This document shows positions 1 to 8,989 of a DNA stretch of 64,000 nucleotides, piece after piece. Position 1 is the stretch's first letter. Each line of letters begins with the position of its first letter. The stretch is from Rhodobacteraceae bacterium SB2 (GTDB taxonomy: Bacteria > Pseudomonadota > Alphaproteobacteria > Rhodobacterales > Rhodobacteraceae). The position numbers were made by a program, and so were the translations under genes. The notes below the pieces were generated by a model that saw only the letters and a program-made list of their open reading frames with translations, ran no database searches and was not told the DNA's origin. The stretch is from the NCBI GenBank assembly GCA_001642945.1, contig LGRT01000004.1, positions 186,001 through 250,000 of the forward strand. The letters are read 5' to 3'.

Positions 1-382
1 TTTTCACCTCGCGACTTTCGCCCAATTCCGTCGGATCCATTATCGGCCAATATTCAACCTCTAGATGAAAAAAACGTGTTAATTCCAAAGCACGTTGCTG
101 GCTTGCAGGCGATAGAGCCACCACCAAATCAAACGCGGAAAGGTGATCGCCCCCCTGCGCCATTTCATCAAAACTGCGGGTGCGGTGACGCGACAGCTCA
201 ACGCCAATTTCTTCGCAGACGCTGATCGCAAATCCGTCAATTTCAAGATCATTCATCACGCCTGCCGATTGCACATAAATTTCAGTGCCGTAGAGCTTCT
301 TCATAATACCTTCCGCCATAGGAGAGCGCACGGCGTTATGGTCACAACAAAATAAAATAGATTGAGGCAGAGTATCCGACAT
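1..382 (-). CDS. Low-molecular-weight protein-tyrosine phosphatase family protein (3' end beyond window)
   Basis: Only the N-terminal ~127 residues are in the window. Close to the start is the phosphatase P-loop CX5R followed by Ser-Pro (CDHNAVRSP), the phosphate-binding and nucleophile motif of low-molecular-weight protein-tyrosine phosphatases and arsenate reductase relatives. The family hydrolyses phosphotyrosine or related phosphoesters in the cytoplasm. The ATG at 380-382 lies one base past the stop of the UPF0262 gene, so the two are probably co-transcribed. The order hisD, UPF0262, phosphatase is common in Rhodobacteraceae, where infA usually follows. The substrate cannot be told from sequence. 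Confidence 0.85.
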   Translation of the reverse strand, partial: MSDTLPQSILFCCDHNAVRSPMAEGIMKKLYGTEIYVQSAGVMNDLEIDGFAISVCEEIGVELSRHRTRSFDEMAQGGDHLSAFDLVVALSPASQQRALELTRFFHLEVEYWPIMDPTELGESREVK

Positions 383-383
383 A

Positions 384-866
384 TTATTCACCCCCGAAAT
401 GCAAAACGCAAATAAGTGTAAACAAGCGGCGCGCCGTATCATTATCAATTTCGGCCTTATCAACCAACCGCTCGCTCAGAATCCGCGCACCTTCATTATG
501 AATACCGCGACGGGCCATATCCACGGTTTCAATCTGGCTGGGAGGCATATTCTTCACAGCATCATAATAGCTTTCACAAATCGCCCAGTAATCCTTGACC
601 ACCTGACGAAACGGAGAAAGCGACAGGTGAAATTCGGCCACTTTCACCTGCGTTTCAGTGCCCACATCAAAAACCAAGCGTTTTTCTTTAATTGAAAGAC
701 GCACGCGGTACGGCCCGGGAGCAATATCGCGCTGGCCGCGCGCCGGCAAAACAAAGTTATTTTGTTCTAACAGATCAAACATAGCCACGCGGCGCTCTTG
801 TTCAATCTCCGGTGTGGGAACCGGCAGATTTTGATCGTCGATCTCTATATGCACAATATGGGTCAT
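384..866 (-). CDS. UPF0262 family protein
   Basis: A 160-residue protein of the UPF0262 family, an alphaproteobacterial family without an assigned reaction. I place the start at the ATG at 864-866 (MTHIVHIEIDD) because family members begin with this 'xxIxxIEIDD' strand and a GGATG-type ribosome site precedes it; an upstream in-frame start at 902 would add 12 unlike residues. No signal peptide or membrane segment is visible. It sits between hisD and the phosphatase, nearly abutting the latter. Function is unknown; only the family and the conserved neighbourhood are supported. Confidence 0.85.
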   Translation of the reverse strand: MTHIVHIEIDDQNLPVPTPEIEQERRVAMFDLLEQNNFVLPARGQRDIAPGPYRVRLSIKEKRLVFDVGTETQVKVAEFHLSLSPFRQVVKDYWAICESYYDAVKNMPPSQIETVDMARRGIHNEGARILSERLVDKAEIDNDTARRLFTLICVLHFGGE

Positions 867-1001
867 GAGACATCCATCACACGTTGGTAGTTGCGATTGC
901 AAAAACGGGCAGAGCGCGTGCAGTCAATGACAAGCCTACCCCTTACTCGTTAATGAATTTTAATCGGATCACATCCGAAAGGCCAGAGGAGAGACAGCCA
1001 C

Positions 1002-2312
1002 TTAATCAGCCCCATCATTCAATTTACGCAGCCGTGCCGTGACCGACAGCGCATGCGCCTGCAAGCTTTCCGCGGTCGCCAAAATTTCAGCCGCTGGCCC
1101 AATGGCGCGTAACGCCTCTGGGTGCATCATCGCAAGCGTGGTGCGTTTGAGAAAATCCATCACAGATAGCCCACTGCTGAAACGGGCAGAGCGGGCGGTG
1201 GGCAAAACGTGATTTGGACCGCCAATATAATCGCCAATGGCTTCGGGCGTCCAACCGCCCAAAAAGATCGCCCCTGCATGAGTAATCTGTGCGCTCAAGG
1301 CTTTTGGATCTGCCACACATAGTTCCAAATGTTCCGGGGCGATGCGATCGCTTAATACAACCGCCTCACGCAGGCTGGACACGGTGATGATCGCGCCAAA
1401 ATCGCGCCAGCTGGCCGCGGCGATCTCGCGCCGCTCAAGCGTTTTAAGCTGGTTTTCCACCGCACCGGCAACCGCAACGGCAAATTCTGGATCATCCGTG
1501 ATCAATATAGATTGCGCGTTTGCATCATGTTCGGCTTGGCTTAACAAATCCAAGGCGATCCAATTGGGATCATTTTCAGCATCCGCGATCACCAATATTT
1601 CGGAGGGGCCTGCGATCATATCAATGCCCACCTTTCCAAAAACGCGGCGCTTTGCGGCGGCAACATAGGCATTGCCTGGGCCAGTAATCTTATCAACAGG
1701 CGCGATCGTTTTGGTCCCATACGCAAGGGCAGCGATCGCTTGCGCACCACCAATGCGATACACCTCATCGACACCGGCGATTTTACAGGCCAGCAAAACC
1801 AGCGGATTTAAGATCCCCCCCGGGCAAGGCACCACAACGCTTAGGCGGCCCACCCCGGCTACTTTTGCCGGGATCGCATTCATCAAAACCGAAGAGGGAT
1901 AGCTTGCAAGCCCGCCTGGAACATACAGACCGGCCGCTGATATAGGCGTCCAGCGCCAGCCTAATTCAGCGCCCGTACTATCGGTCCAATAGGCATCTTC
2001 AGGTTTTTGCTTTTCGTGATAGGCGGTGATGCGCGCCGCGGCCAATTCCAAGGCCGACCGCTCTTTTGCACCAACCTGCGCGCAAGCAGCTTCAATTTCT
2101 GCCGCAGAAATTTCCAACTCCTCTGCGCGCAGCGCAACCCCATCATATTTTTCGGTTAAGTCCAGAACCGCAGCATCACCGCGCTGTTGCACATCCGCGA
2201 TGATCCGCGCGACGGTGCTATCAACATCCGGGCTGTCTTCGCGTTTTGCGGATAAAAGCGCCGTAAAATTCTTTTCAAAATCTGCGTCTTGAGTGTCTAG
2301 AAAAACTGGCAT
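1002..2312 (-). CDS. hisD: Histidinol dehydrogenase
   Basis: A 436-residue histidinol dehydrogenase, which catalyses the last two steps of histidine synthesis: L-histidinol to L-histidine with two NAD+, using one zinc ion. Length is normal for the family. The zinc and catalytic signature is present: SQAEHD supplies the Gln and His ligands, IAPEHLEL the Glu-His general base pair, and GDYIGGPNHVLPT the Asp and downstream His. AGGAG lies seven bases before the ATG at 2310-2312. It is followed by UPF0262 and the phosphatase on the same strand. Other his genes are not in the window, which is usual for this dispersed pathway in alphaproteobacteria. Confidence 0.97.
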   Translation of the reverse strand: MPVFLDTQDADFEKNFTALLSAKREDSPDVDSTVARIIADVQQRGDAAVLDLTEKYDGVALRAEELEISAAEIEAACAQVGAKERSALELAAARITAYHEKQKPEDAYWTDSTGAELGWRWTPISAAGLYVPGGLASYPSSVLMNAIPAKVAGVGRLSVVVPCPGGILNPLVLLACKIAGVDEVYRIGGAQAIAALAYGTKTIAPVDKITGPGNAYVAAAKRRVFGKVGIDMIAGPSEILVIADAENDPNWIALDLLSQAEHDANAQSILITDDPEFAVAVAGAVENQLKTLERREIAAASWRDFGAIITVSSLREAVVLSDRIAPEHLELCVADPKALSAQITHAGAIFLGGWTPEAIGDYIGGPNHVLPTARSARFSSGLSVMDFLKRTTLAMMHPEALRAIGPAAEILATAESLQAHALSVTARLRKLNDGAD

Positions 2313-2377
2313 TTTGCGCTCCTACTTTCGCATAGCAATTAGCGACTCTTAGGCCAAGCCTCAAGCCCAAGACGGGT

Positions 2378-2857
2378 TTAAACGCTATGAGTAGGTATGT
2401 GACCCGAGGGCGCGATATAAGGTTTGGTGACATCGCGAAGCGATATCTCGAGCGCCGAAATTTGTATTTTGATCGCTGCAGAGCCAGAAAATGTAAGTTG
2501 AACATCTTCCGAGGCGCTTTCACCCTCTTGATAGGACAGGGACAAAAGCGCCAAAGCGGCCTTGGGGGTGCTGCGATCAATCCCGATCGAGGCAATATGG
2601 CGCACGTGATCAATCACCAGCAATGATTGCACGCGTTCGACGGGGCGGTTTTGCTGTTGTGCCTGGTCTTTATCTTCCCAGCGAAATCGGTTGAGCAAAA
2701 CTGCCAATTGCCGATGTTGCTTGCGCCATTTCATTTCAGAAACCGGCACCACGGCATCCTGCAAAAAGGCTGACATCACCTCAATATCTGCCGGATCAAT
2801 TGCCCCGATATATAAAGGCTTTTCAACGCCGTCTTGAAAGCGGGCATCCTGCGTCAT
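2378..2857 (-). CDS. DUF2948 family protein
   Basis: A 159-residue protein recognised as DUF2948, a Rhodobacterales family regularly encoded next to murA. The N-terminal half has the typical run of short strands around SEMKWRKQHRQLAVLLNRFRWED. No signal peptide, membrane segment or catalytic motif is evident, so it is probably cytoplasmic. Its ATG overlaps the murA stop by one base (TGATG), indicating translational coupling. The constant pairing suggests a role connected with cell-wall synthesis or simply a conserved operon; no activity can be assigned. Confidence 0.85.
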   Translation of the reverse strand: MTQDARFQDGVEKPLYIGAIDPADIEVMSAFLQDAVVPVSEMKWRKQHRQLAVLLNRFRWEDKDQAQQQNRPVERVQSLLVIDHVRHIASIGIDRSTPKAALALLSLSYQEGESASEDVQLTFSGSAAIKIQISALEISLRDVTKPYIAPSGHIPTHSV

Positions 2858-4125
2858 CAGGGTGAAATCCTTTCCACTTTGGCCCCAACAGCTTGCAGTT
2901 TTGCCTCTAATTTCTCATAGCCGCGATCCAAATGGTAGACCCGGCTCACCACAGTTTCGCCTTCCGCCGCGAGACCTGCCAAAATTAAAGACACTGAAGC
3001 GCGCAAATCAGTGGCCATGACCGGCGCACCCTTTAAATGATCCACGCCGGAAACCTTTGCCACCCCGCCTTGCACATCAATCTGCGCGCCCATGCGCATC
3101 AGTTCAGGTGCATGCATAAACCGGTTTTCGAAAATGGCTTCCTCTAATACGCTGGTGCCTTTTGCCGTGCATAAAAGCGCCATCATCTGCGCCTGAAGGT
3201 CGGTTGGAAACCCCGGAAACACTTCCGTTTTAATGTTCACGCTGTTCAAAACATCGCTGCGCCGAGACACCTGCAGCCCGCCTGCGGTTTCAACAACATC
3301 CACCCCAATCGCGTCTAATTTCTCGCAAAATGCAGAGAGCAAATTGATCCGTCCCCCCAATAATTCAACTTGCCCCCCCGCAATCACTGGCGCCAGCATA
3401 TAGGTGCCCAGCTCGATACGATCGGTCACAACGGGATGCGTGGCGCCATGCAACCGTTCAACGCCTTGGATGGTGATGGTTTCACTACCGCCGCCGTCGA
3501 TTTGCGCCCCCATTTTGCCAAGACAGTCAATCAAATCAACGATCTCGGGCTCGCGCGCGGCATTTTCTAAAACCGAAATGCCCTTGGCAAGGCTGGCCGC
3601 CATGATAAAATTCTCAGTCGCGCCAACCGAGGCAAATCGCAAGCGATGCCGCGCCCCGCGCAACCCACCTATTGGCGCTTTGGCATGCAAATAGCCCTCT
3701 TTCAAATCGATCTCGGCGCCCAGCGCTTCCAGCGCGCTGATATGTAAATCCATCGGACGCGCGCCAATTGCGCAGCCCCCCGGCAGCGATACAACCGCCT
3801 GTCCAAACCGCGCCAAAAGCGGCCCCAACACCAGATTTGACGCGCGCATTTTGCGCACAAGATCATAATCTGCGGTTAAATTCTCAATCTTATGCGAAGA
3901 TAATGCCACCACCAGCCCGTCATTCATGCTGGAGACTTCTGCCCCGAACGAGCGCAGCAAAGATGACATCGTTGCGATATCGGATAAGCGCGGTGCATTG
4001 GTCAGGGTCAGGGGCTCTTCGCTTAGCAAGGTGGCTGGCATCAAGGTTAAGCAGGCATTTTTTGCCCCTGCAATTGGAATTGCGCCATGCAAAGCGCCAT
4101 TTCCGGTGACCAAAATTGAATCCAT
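2857..4125 (-). CDS. murA: UDP-N-acetylglucosamine 1-carboxyvinyltransferase
   Basis: A 422-residue MurA, the enzyme that transfers enolpyruvate from PEP to UDP-GlcNAc in the first committed step of peptidoglycan synthesis in the cytoplasm. The N-terminal lysine region ([13 protein letters not shown]) and the PEP-reactive cysteine loop ([14 protein letters not shown]; the Cys that fosfomycin alkylates) are intact, and the length is standard. The start ATG at 4123-4125 lies three bases past the stop of the small basic gene upstream. The stop is coupled to DUF2948 by a one-base overlap. This is a core essential gene with no sign of damage. Confidence 0.97.
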   Translation of the reverse strand: MDSILVTGNGALHGAIPIAGAKNACLTLMPATLLSEEPLTLTNAPRLSDIATMSSLLRSFGAEVSSMNDGLVVALSSHKIENLTADYDLVRKMRASNLVLGPLLARFGQAVVSLPGGCAIGARPMDLHISALEALGAEIDLKEGYLHAKAPIGGLRGARHRLRFASVGATENFIMAASLAKGISVLENAAREPEIVDLIDCLGKMGAQIDGGGSETITIQGVERLHGATHPVVTDRIELGTYMLAPVIAGGQVELLGGRINLLSAFCEKLDAIGVDVVETAGGLQVSRRSDVLNSVNIKTEVFPGFPTDLQAQMMALLCTAKGTSVLEEAIFENRFMHAPELMRMGAQIDVQGGVAKVSGVDHLKGAPVMATDLRASVSLILAGLAAEGETVVSRVYHLDRGYEKLEAKLQAVGAKVERISP

Positions 4126-4128
4126 ATT

Positions 4129-4293
4129 TTATTCCTTTTTGGCGGGCTGAGCCGCGGCTTCACCTGGCTCCCCCGCTTTGGCTTTCGCCTGCGCTTTGCG
4201 TTTCGCCAGATTTGATTTCAGCGCCTGTTTTAAGCGCTGATCGCGCTGCTCAGCGCCAGATCTGGTTCCAAAAGCTTTGGGTTTCTGCGTCAT
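4129..4293 (-). CDS. Small basic conserved protein upstream of murA (54 aa)
   Basis: A 54-residue open frame (begins MTQKPKAFGTR, ends in PAKKE). The centre is Lys/Arg/Gln/Ala-rich (RDQRLKQALKSNLAKRKAQ) and probably helical; no cysteines or membrane segment. Comparable short basic proteins sit just upstream of murA in many Rhodobacterales. The stop is three bases before the murA ATG and they share a strand, so it very likely leads the murA operon. Function is unknown. I treat it as real because frame, codon use and position all agree. Confidence 0.7.
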   Translation of the reverse strand: MTQKPKAFGTRSGAEQRDQRLKQALKSNLAKRKAQAKAKAGEPGEAAAQPAKKE

Positions 4294-4378
4294 GGCGCTT
4301 GCTTACAACATCAAAGAAAACGCGTCTAGTTTTGACTTGCGTGGCAGATGATTCCCGTCTACTCACGCGCAGGCAGTT

Positions 4379-4453
<75 letters not shown>

Positions 4454-4670
4454 CAATTTTCACGAAAAAAACAAAAAAAACCATTTAACCGCGTGCAGGA
4501 AGAAAATGATAGAGTGCTGCTGCCGCTGCAAAGCTGCCTAAGAATGCAGAACAGATGATCACGTTTTGATCGCAGGGCTAAAAAGACCTATCCTTCTGCT
4601 CTGATGAATGATGCTCAATTTAACTGTCATTTTCATGATGTTTTCGACAGGGTTTATGAAAAACCCTCAA
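4454..4670. other. Spacer between tRNA-Thr and flagellin remnant
   Basis: No recognisable gene. On the minus strand a GTG-started frame of 25 hydrophobic residues (4485-4562, ending FLPARG) could be a tiny membrane peptide. It has no good ribosome site and I do not call it. Confidence 0.3.
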
Positions 4671-4702
4671 AAACGAAAAAAGCCCGCTTACGCGGGCTTT
4701 TC
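4671..4702 (-). terminator. Rho-independent terminator of the flagellin remnant
   Basis: A GCCCGC / GCGGGC stem (4682-4687 and 4692-4697) with a four-base loop, followed on the minus strand by a run of U-coding residues (A tract on the plus strand, 4671-4681). It is nearly the same hairpin as the one after intact fliC at 34961. T residues on the other side could also make it work in the plus direction. Confidence 0.8.
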
Positions 4703-4722
4703 TTTATTCTTCAGAGATGCGC

Positions 4723-4767
4723 TTAACCTTGCAGCAGGCTCAGCACGTTTTGTTTAGACGCATTGGC
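4723..4767 (-). pseudogene. Flagellin C-terminal fragment (14 codons and stop)
   Basis: The minus strand reads ANASKQNVLSLLQG and a stop, identical in protein to the end of the intact flagellin at 34084-34938, but with several synonymous codon differences. It is followed by the matching hairpin terminator. Upstream of this point the frame is lost at about 4770, where the island repeat begins. A second flagellin gene therefore once stood here and was truncated by insertion or rearrangement. I did not find the missing 5' part elsewhere in the window. Confidence 0.85.
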
Positions 4768-4770
4768 CGG

Positions 4771-4977
4771 AGTTCTATTCCCTAGCCCTGCGCCGAATAA
4801 CGTCTAACACTCTGATTTCATTGATAGCAGTAGTCCCGAGTTCATAGCAATAAGGTGTATTTTGGTCAGTAATCTGGTCAGTAATTCACTTCGGGGAATA
4901 CAGTCGCGAGTGCCGTACCCCCCGGATGGGTTACCATACATGTGCCTGACCCGAGATTAGGGTTTTGGGAGTGTCAA
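4771..4977 (-). repeat. Left terminal inverted repeat of genomic island
   Basis: Read on the minus strand, this segment aligns with 17843-18040 on the plus strand. The outer 115 bases match at roughly three quarters of positions with no gap by hand alignment. The best block is the tandem 12-mer ATTACTGACCAG written almost twice (4864-4886). Homology continues more weakly inward through an 'AATCTCNGGTCAGGC' block. The outer end abuts the flagellin fragment. The two copies face outward, so they are inverted and not direct attachment repeats. Confidence 0.75.
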
Positions 4978-5203
4978 TTTCGCGGAATGTGTCTCAAAGA
5001 GTGCCGTTGACAGTTTTGCTTATATGGAGCGGGTAATAATATAATAAAAAAACCCCTCGTATGATGCTCGTGAAGAAAACTCGCCCTTTCGGAGAACCCA
5101 TTCGAACACTCTAAAAGTCACCAAGAGTCCTTGGAGAAACTACCAGTTTTAGCTGAAACTTGAGCTGTGCTTAAAAGTTCTGCTCTATCTCTGTGCAGAT
5201 TGG

Positions 5204-5413
5204 GTGGACGATCGCTGGCGTGGGTTCACGTTAAGCAGGCTTGTCCGTGTTCCTACTGCAAAGAATAAGTCAGCAGACAGTGTTGAATTGATCAATCAAG
5301 TTATAAAACCTAAGGAGATTGCAAGAAAGTTGAGCATAGTCCTTGCGTCTGTCTATAGATACCGATTAAACAATACGATTAATAGCATACTTTTAAGCAG
5401 AGACTATATTTAA
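5204..5413 (+). pseudogene. Serine recombinase (resolvase/invertase) C-terminal remnant
   Basis: A 69-residue frame whose end, KPKEIARKLSIVLASVYRYR, looks like the C-terminal helix-turn-helix of resolvase/invertase proteins (typically 'IAxxLxIxRxSVYR'). The catalytic N-terminal domain with its Ser is absent, and the preceding 225 bases contain no continuation. This is probably debris of a Tn3-type resolvase or invertase left in the island. It ends two bases before the methyltransferase ATG. Confidence 0.5.
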
Positions 5414-5415
5414 CC

Positions 5416-6168
5416 ATGAAAACTGAATGGGACTACACTGACAGGGCACACACCTACGACCAGAGAGCAGACTACAGTCAGGATGCAATCACTAAACTAT
5501 TGGAACAAACTGGTTGCTCACCTGAAAAACCTGTTGCTGATATTGGTGCCGGCACAGGAAAACTCACAAAAATGTTGTTAGATAACAAATTGACCGTCCG
5601 AGCGGTTGAACCTAATGATAACATGCGAATGTATGGTATTGATAACACCTCAAATGGCAATGTGACATGGACTGAAGGTATTGGTGAAAATACAGGATTG
5701 GACGATAGTTGTGTATATGCTGCGTTCTTTGGTTCTTCTTTCAATGTTGTTGACCAAGTCAAAACTCTTGACGAAGTTTCCCGCATCGTCGTCCCAAATG
5801 GATGGTTTGGATGCATGTGGAATCACCGCGATGTTAAAGACCCAATTCAAAGGGACATTGAAGATATAATCAAATCATTTATACCTGACTATGATTATGG
5901 TCTCCGGAGACAAGACCCCACATCAGTCATTGAATCTCACGACCACTTTGCGCAAGTCGAACATATAGAAGAACGGTTCCTCGTTCCTATGAAAAAAACT
6001 GATATAGTTGATGCTTGGAAAAGTCATGACACCTTATATAGGCAGTCAAACGGCAAGTTTGACGACATTATTAGTGAGATTTCCGAATGCCTTAATGCTG
6101 ATGAGAATTTGGTTCCGTATTTCACACGAATCTGGTTCGCTCAATGCAACATTGAAAAAAGTGATTGA
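5416..6168 (+). CDS. Class I SAM-dependent methyltransferase (copy 1)
   Basis: A 250-residue cytoplasmic methyltransferase. After an N-terminal WDYTDRAHTYDQR segment comes the SAM-binding motif I (VADIGAGTGKLT, ~40-51), motif II acidic end (AVEPND, ~63-68) and a WFGCMWNHRD strand near 140. Substrate unknown. It is clearly paralogous to the minus-strand gene at 8990-9739 (shared AVEPND, FGSSFNV, CMWN and IPDYDYG/LPDYDYG blocks). C. jejuni phosphoramidate loci carry two methyltransferases, Cj1419 and Cj1420, thought to O-methylate the phosphoramidate. The pair here could serve the same end, which is inference from neighbourhood. AT-rich, and the start has no strong ribosome site. Confidence 0.85.
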   Translation: MKTEWDYTDRAHTYDQRADYSQDAITKLLEQTGCSPEKPVADIGAGTGKLTKMLLDNKLTVRAVEPNDNMRMYGIDNTSNGNVTWTEGIGENTGLDDSCVYAAFFGSSFNVVDQVKTLDEVSRIVVPNGWFGCMWNHRDVKDPIQRDIEDIIKSFIPDYDYGLRRQDPTSVIESHDHFAQVEHIEERFLVPMKKTDIVDAWKSHDTLYRQSNGKFDDIISEISECLNADENLVPYFTRIWFAQCNIEKSD

Positions 6169-6367
6169 AGGTCTAGCGCATACAGTTGGACCGAATTTCA
6201 TGTGTAAATGATTTAAAGCTGATTTGAGTACATGCGGTGTTGTGTTAACTCACACCTTTTAATTTAATTTCCGCATGCATTGAAAAATATAACTTTATTT
6301 TGTAATCCTGAACAAGTCACAATTTTTCAATTGCAATAGCACTCTTCTAAACGAGACCGGAGTTGCA

Positions 6368-7163
6368 TCAACCCGCTTTTTGCAATTTTTGAAGGATATT
6401 GTTGGACTTATCAATCCCTATGCCTGTTGCAGCAGCGGCCAGTGCGGAATACATCTGCGTCTTCCTTTGCAGATAAAACAACTTACCCATCTTCTCTAAT
6501 GAATCTGCCATATGTGACGGTGCGTCTTCTGGTGAACTCTTTCTAAGGTCAAATGCATCTCGTTTAATTTTTGTAACCTCTTGGCCAATCTTGTTTGCAT
6601 AGTGTTTAACCTTCCCTAATCCGACAACGGTTGCACCAGTTCGCAACAAAACCACTTCATTAAGGAATTCAGCCTCTAAATCGTCTGGTATCTCGTTTAG
6701 ATACTTTCTGGTTTATTCTACTAAATATGTCTTGATACTGAAATGCGTCAGTGTGTTTTATCGTATCCCCTTCTGATTTCTATCCGTTTGTGCGTTTTGT
6801 TCTGCAAGGAAGGATGTTTGGATAGATATTTCTTGAAACATTTTCACGAGGACTTTTCGTGCGGATAGTTCGTCCTTGGCACGAATGTATTCATTTCCAA
6901 ATGTGGTCAGTTTCTTCCCAGAAGCATCGGTTTTTTGTTTGAGTAAATTGATGTCCCACATATCATACACTCATGAACTGAAATTTGGGTTCTAACCACT
7001 GTTTCTCCATATCATTCACGATGCATCTTTGGACGGATGTGCACACGGTTTCATTTAGCTTACCTTGAATGAACTGTGCTCTAGATGCCTCAGAGGCCGC
7101 AGGCAGCGTGCTAATAGCAGTCAGTGAGAGCGAGCTAACCCCCATGGAGGCAACGCGAGTCAT
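6368..7163 (-). pseudogene. Frameshifted gene of unknown function
   Basis: Three minus-strand frames follow each other: 7163-6963 (begins MTRVASMGVSS), 6970-6758 (DINLLKQKTDASGKK) and 6655-6368 (VLLRTGATVVGLGKV). The gap 6656-6757 also reads openly if the frame is shifted twice (DTIKHTDAFQYQDIF, then KYLNEIPDDLEAEFLNEV leading straight into the last piece). The simplest reading is one gene of ~265 residues with about three frameshifts. The composite is helical, with no motif I know. The first junction could instead be two coupled genes. Confidence 0.5.
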
Positions 7164-7488
7164 GGGGCTGATTTATATTCCCTGTGAACACTTTTGATGC
7201 TTTTTACTTGGAACGAGGTGTCCAAAATCAAATCCATGGAACACAATGCAGTGCCGATAAATTAAGTCGATTGGATATGCCCCTTAAAAGCTATATTGTC
7301 CAATATTAGGTTTCAAGAGAGCATCGATGCTCCCTTCTATAGCGCTTTATCAGAATTCTAATATAATGGGGAGTATATCTCACAGTGGCGATTTAGGGCT
7401 AGCTTCACTGAATGGGTTCCTTGCCTACCATTAGAAAGTATCATTAAATCAAGCATTAATCTTTCCTACAAACGCATTTAGATCATGT
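7164..7488. other. AT-rich intergenic stretch
   Basis: 325 bases with no supported gene, RNA or hairpin terminator that I can see. It separates the decayed gene from the transferase gene. Confidence 0.4.
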
Positions 7489-8976
7489 TCACCGATTAGA
7501 ATACCAATTCTCCAAAGAGTCTTTTGAAATAATGCTGTCGATATGCCTATTAAAGTATTCTGCCGACCTTCCAAAATTATATAATACTTGGTCAGGAAAA
7601 TAACTTTTTTCGTAAGTTTGCATAGTCAAACAATTATCAACTTTTCGTATAACATCATCAACAGAATCGCATAATGTTGCGATTTTATTTCGTATTTTGG
7701 TCGAATAAAATGATGATAGGCGCAAGTCAGTTTTAAAGATCTCTTGATCTGGATTTAGAAAGATAACTGGCTTTTGGGTCAGAAAATGAAAGCTGTAGGC
7801 TATAGACGACGTATCAGAGATCAAAACCGCTGCATCATTAATGTCCTCAAGGTAAGTGTCACGAGAATAGTTTAAAAATATATTGTTTGTATTTTTTGCG
7901 ATTTCTATTGCTTTTCGAATTTTTTGTGCATTTTGACTATCTATACCGCCGAAATAGTCTGCCATATCTTGTGGGTGTAATCGCAGAGTAATCTCCGTTT
8001 TGTCATAGTGATAAGCAAGTTTTGTAAGCAACTCAGGTAGCATAGGAGCCATATAAGTGTTAACATTATATTCTGGTTGTCTAAGATTGACAGTGGGCGC
8101 CACTAAAATTTTTCTCTTACTTTTATTTTTTGAGGCTTGAAGTTTTCGAAAATTGGCGTCGAAAAATGGATAACCACCGGGAATTAAAATTATTCGATTT
8201 TTAAAATTTTGACTTTCAATTAATTCCTTTAGTTTGACAAAGTTGGGCTTGGTAGAACAAAATACATAATGTGTGCTAGGATGAGCCAATGCGTTCATAA
8301 CTGTTTGTTCAAAAATACAAAAATCTAAAAGCACGTGCATAAAGGTTAGTTTGGTAACATTTTCATGCGATACATTGATAAAATGGCTGCTGATTGCCAA
8401 GTCCAGCGAAGTTATCGATTTTGTGAAGCTAAGAGGGGCAAGGACAACTTTTTTATCATTATGAATTTGATCAGAAAATTCCACGTAAACATCTTCAGAT
8501 AAAACATCTTTTATTGGCTCTAGTTGCGACTTGAAACCGCCTCCAGAACCATAATAGTGAAACCCAATTTTTCTTGTCTCCAAAGGTTCACTTCTTGTCA
8601 ATGACTTAGCCATATGATGTGCCGTGCTGCTAATTTTATCCGTCATTAAAAAGTCAAAAATTGATATGTTATTTTTATCTGTGAATGCCCTGATATAATT
8701 TATATCGTGTTCTCCTTCAAATGTAAAAATCTTCTGACAATTCACATTTCCACTTGTCAAGATTTTCTGAATTCTTTCTTGAGCTGACAGATTTTCCGTG
8801 CATATGAAATATTTATTAAAATTAATATTCAATGCGGTAGTTAACTTTATCTGGTCTCGACGCAATTCAAAAGCTCGGGCTGCTACTTTGATAATTTGTA
8901 TTCCTATCAACTCACCAGATATTAAGTGAAGAAAAAGATCTGCGCATCTACCATTTCCAATAACAGCAATTTTCAT
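7489..8976 (-). CDS. CDP-glycerol glycerophosphotransferase-like protein
   Basis: A 495-residue protein starting MKIAVIGNGRCADLF; the ATG at 8974-8976 is 13 bases past the methyltransferase stop, and a longer frame from 9078 would overlap that gene. The C-terminal half resembles the glycosyltransferase-B-like fold of TagB/TagF glycerophosphotransferases. It contains LVAPTVN, a TLRLHPQD strand with the conserved His-Pro, and VLISDTSSIAYSFHFLTQKPVIFL, the donor-binding 'SD.SS..y.f....P' motif. Such proteins transfer phospho-alditols to surface glycans at the cytoplasmic membrane. Here it might move the island's phosphorus-containing group or a glycerol-phosphate. AT-rich like the methyltransferases and unlike the operon at 10.5-16 kb. 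Confidence 0.65.
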   Translation of the reverse strand: MKIAVIGNGRCADLFLHLISGELIGIQIIKVAARAFELRRDQIKLTTALNINFNKYFICTENLSAQERIQKILTSGNVNCQKIFTFEGEHDINYIRAFTDKNNISIFDFLMTDKISSTAHHMAKSLTRSEPLETRKIGFHYYGSGGGFKSQLEPIKDVLSEDVYVEFSDQIHNDKKVVLAPLSFTKSITSLDLAISSHFINVSHENVTKLTFMHVLLDFCIFEQTVMNALAHPSTHYVFCSTKPNFVKLKELIESQNFKNRIILIPGGYPFFDANFRKLQASKNKSKRKILVAPTVNLRQPEYNVNTYMAPMLPELLTKLAYHYDKTEITLRLHPQDMADYFGGIDSQNAQKIRKAIEIAKNTNNIFLNYSRDTYLEDINDAAVLISDTSSIAYSFHFLTQKPVIFLNPDQEIFKTDLRLSSFYSTKIRNKIATLCDSVDDVIRKVDNCLTMQTYEKSYFPDQVLYNFGRSAEYFNRHIDSIISKDSLENWYSNR

Positions 8977-8989
8977 TAATATGTCACGA

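Noticed and set aside
4485-4562. 25-residue hydrophobic minus-strand frame
   Set aside because: GTG start without ribosome site and no family resemblance; kept only as a remark in the spacer entry.
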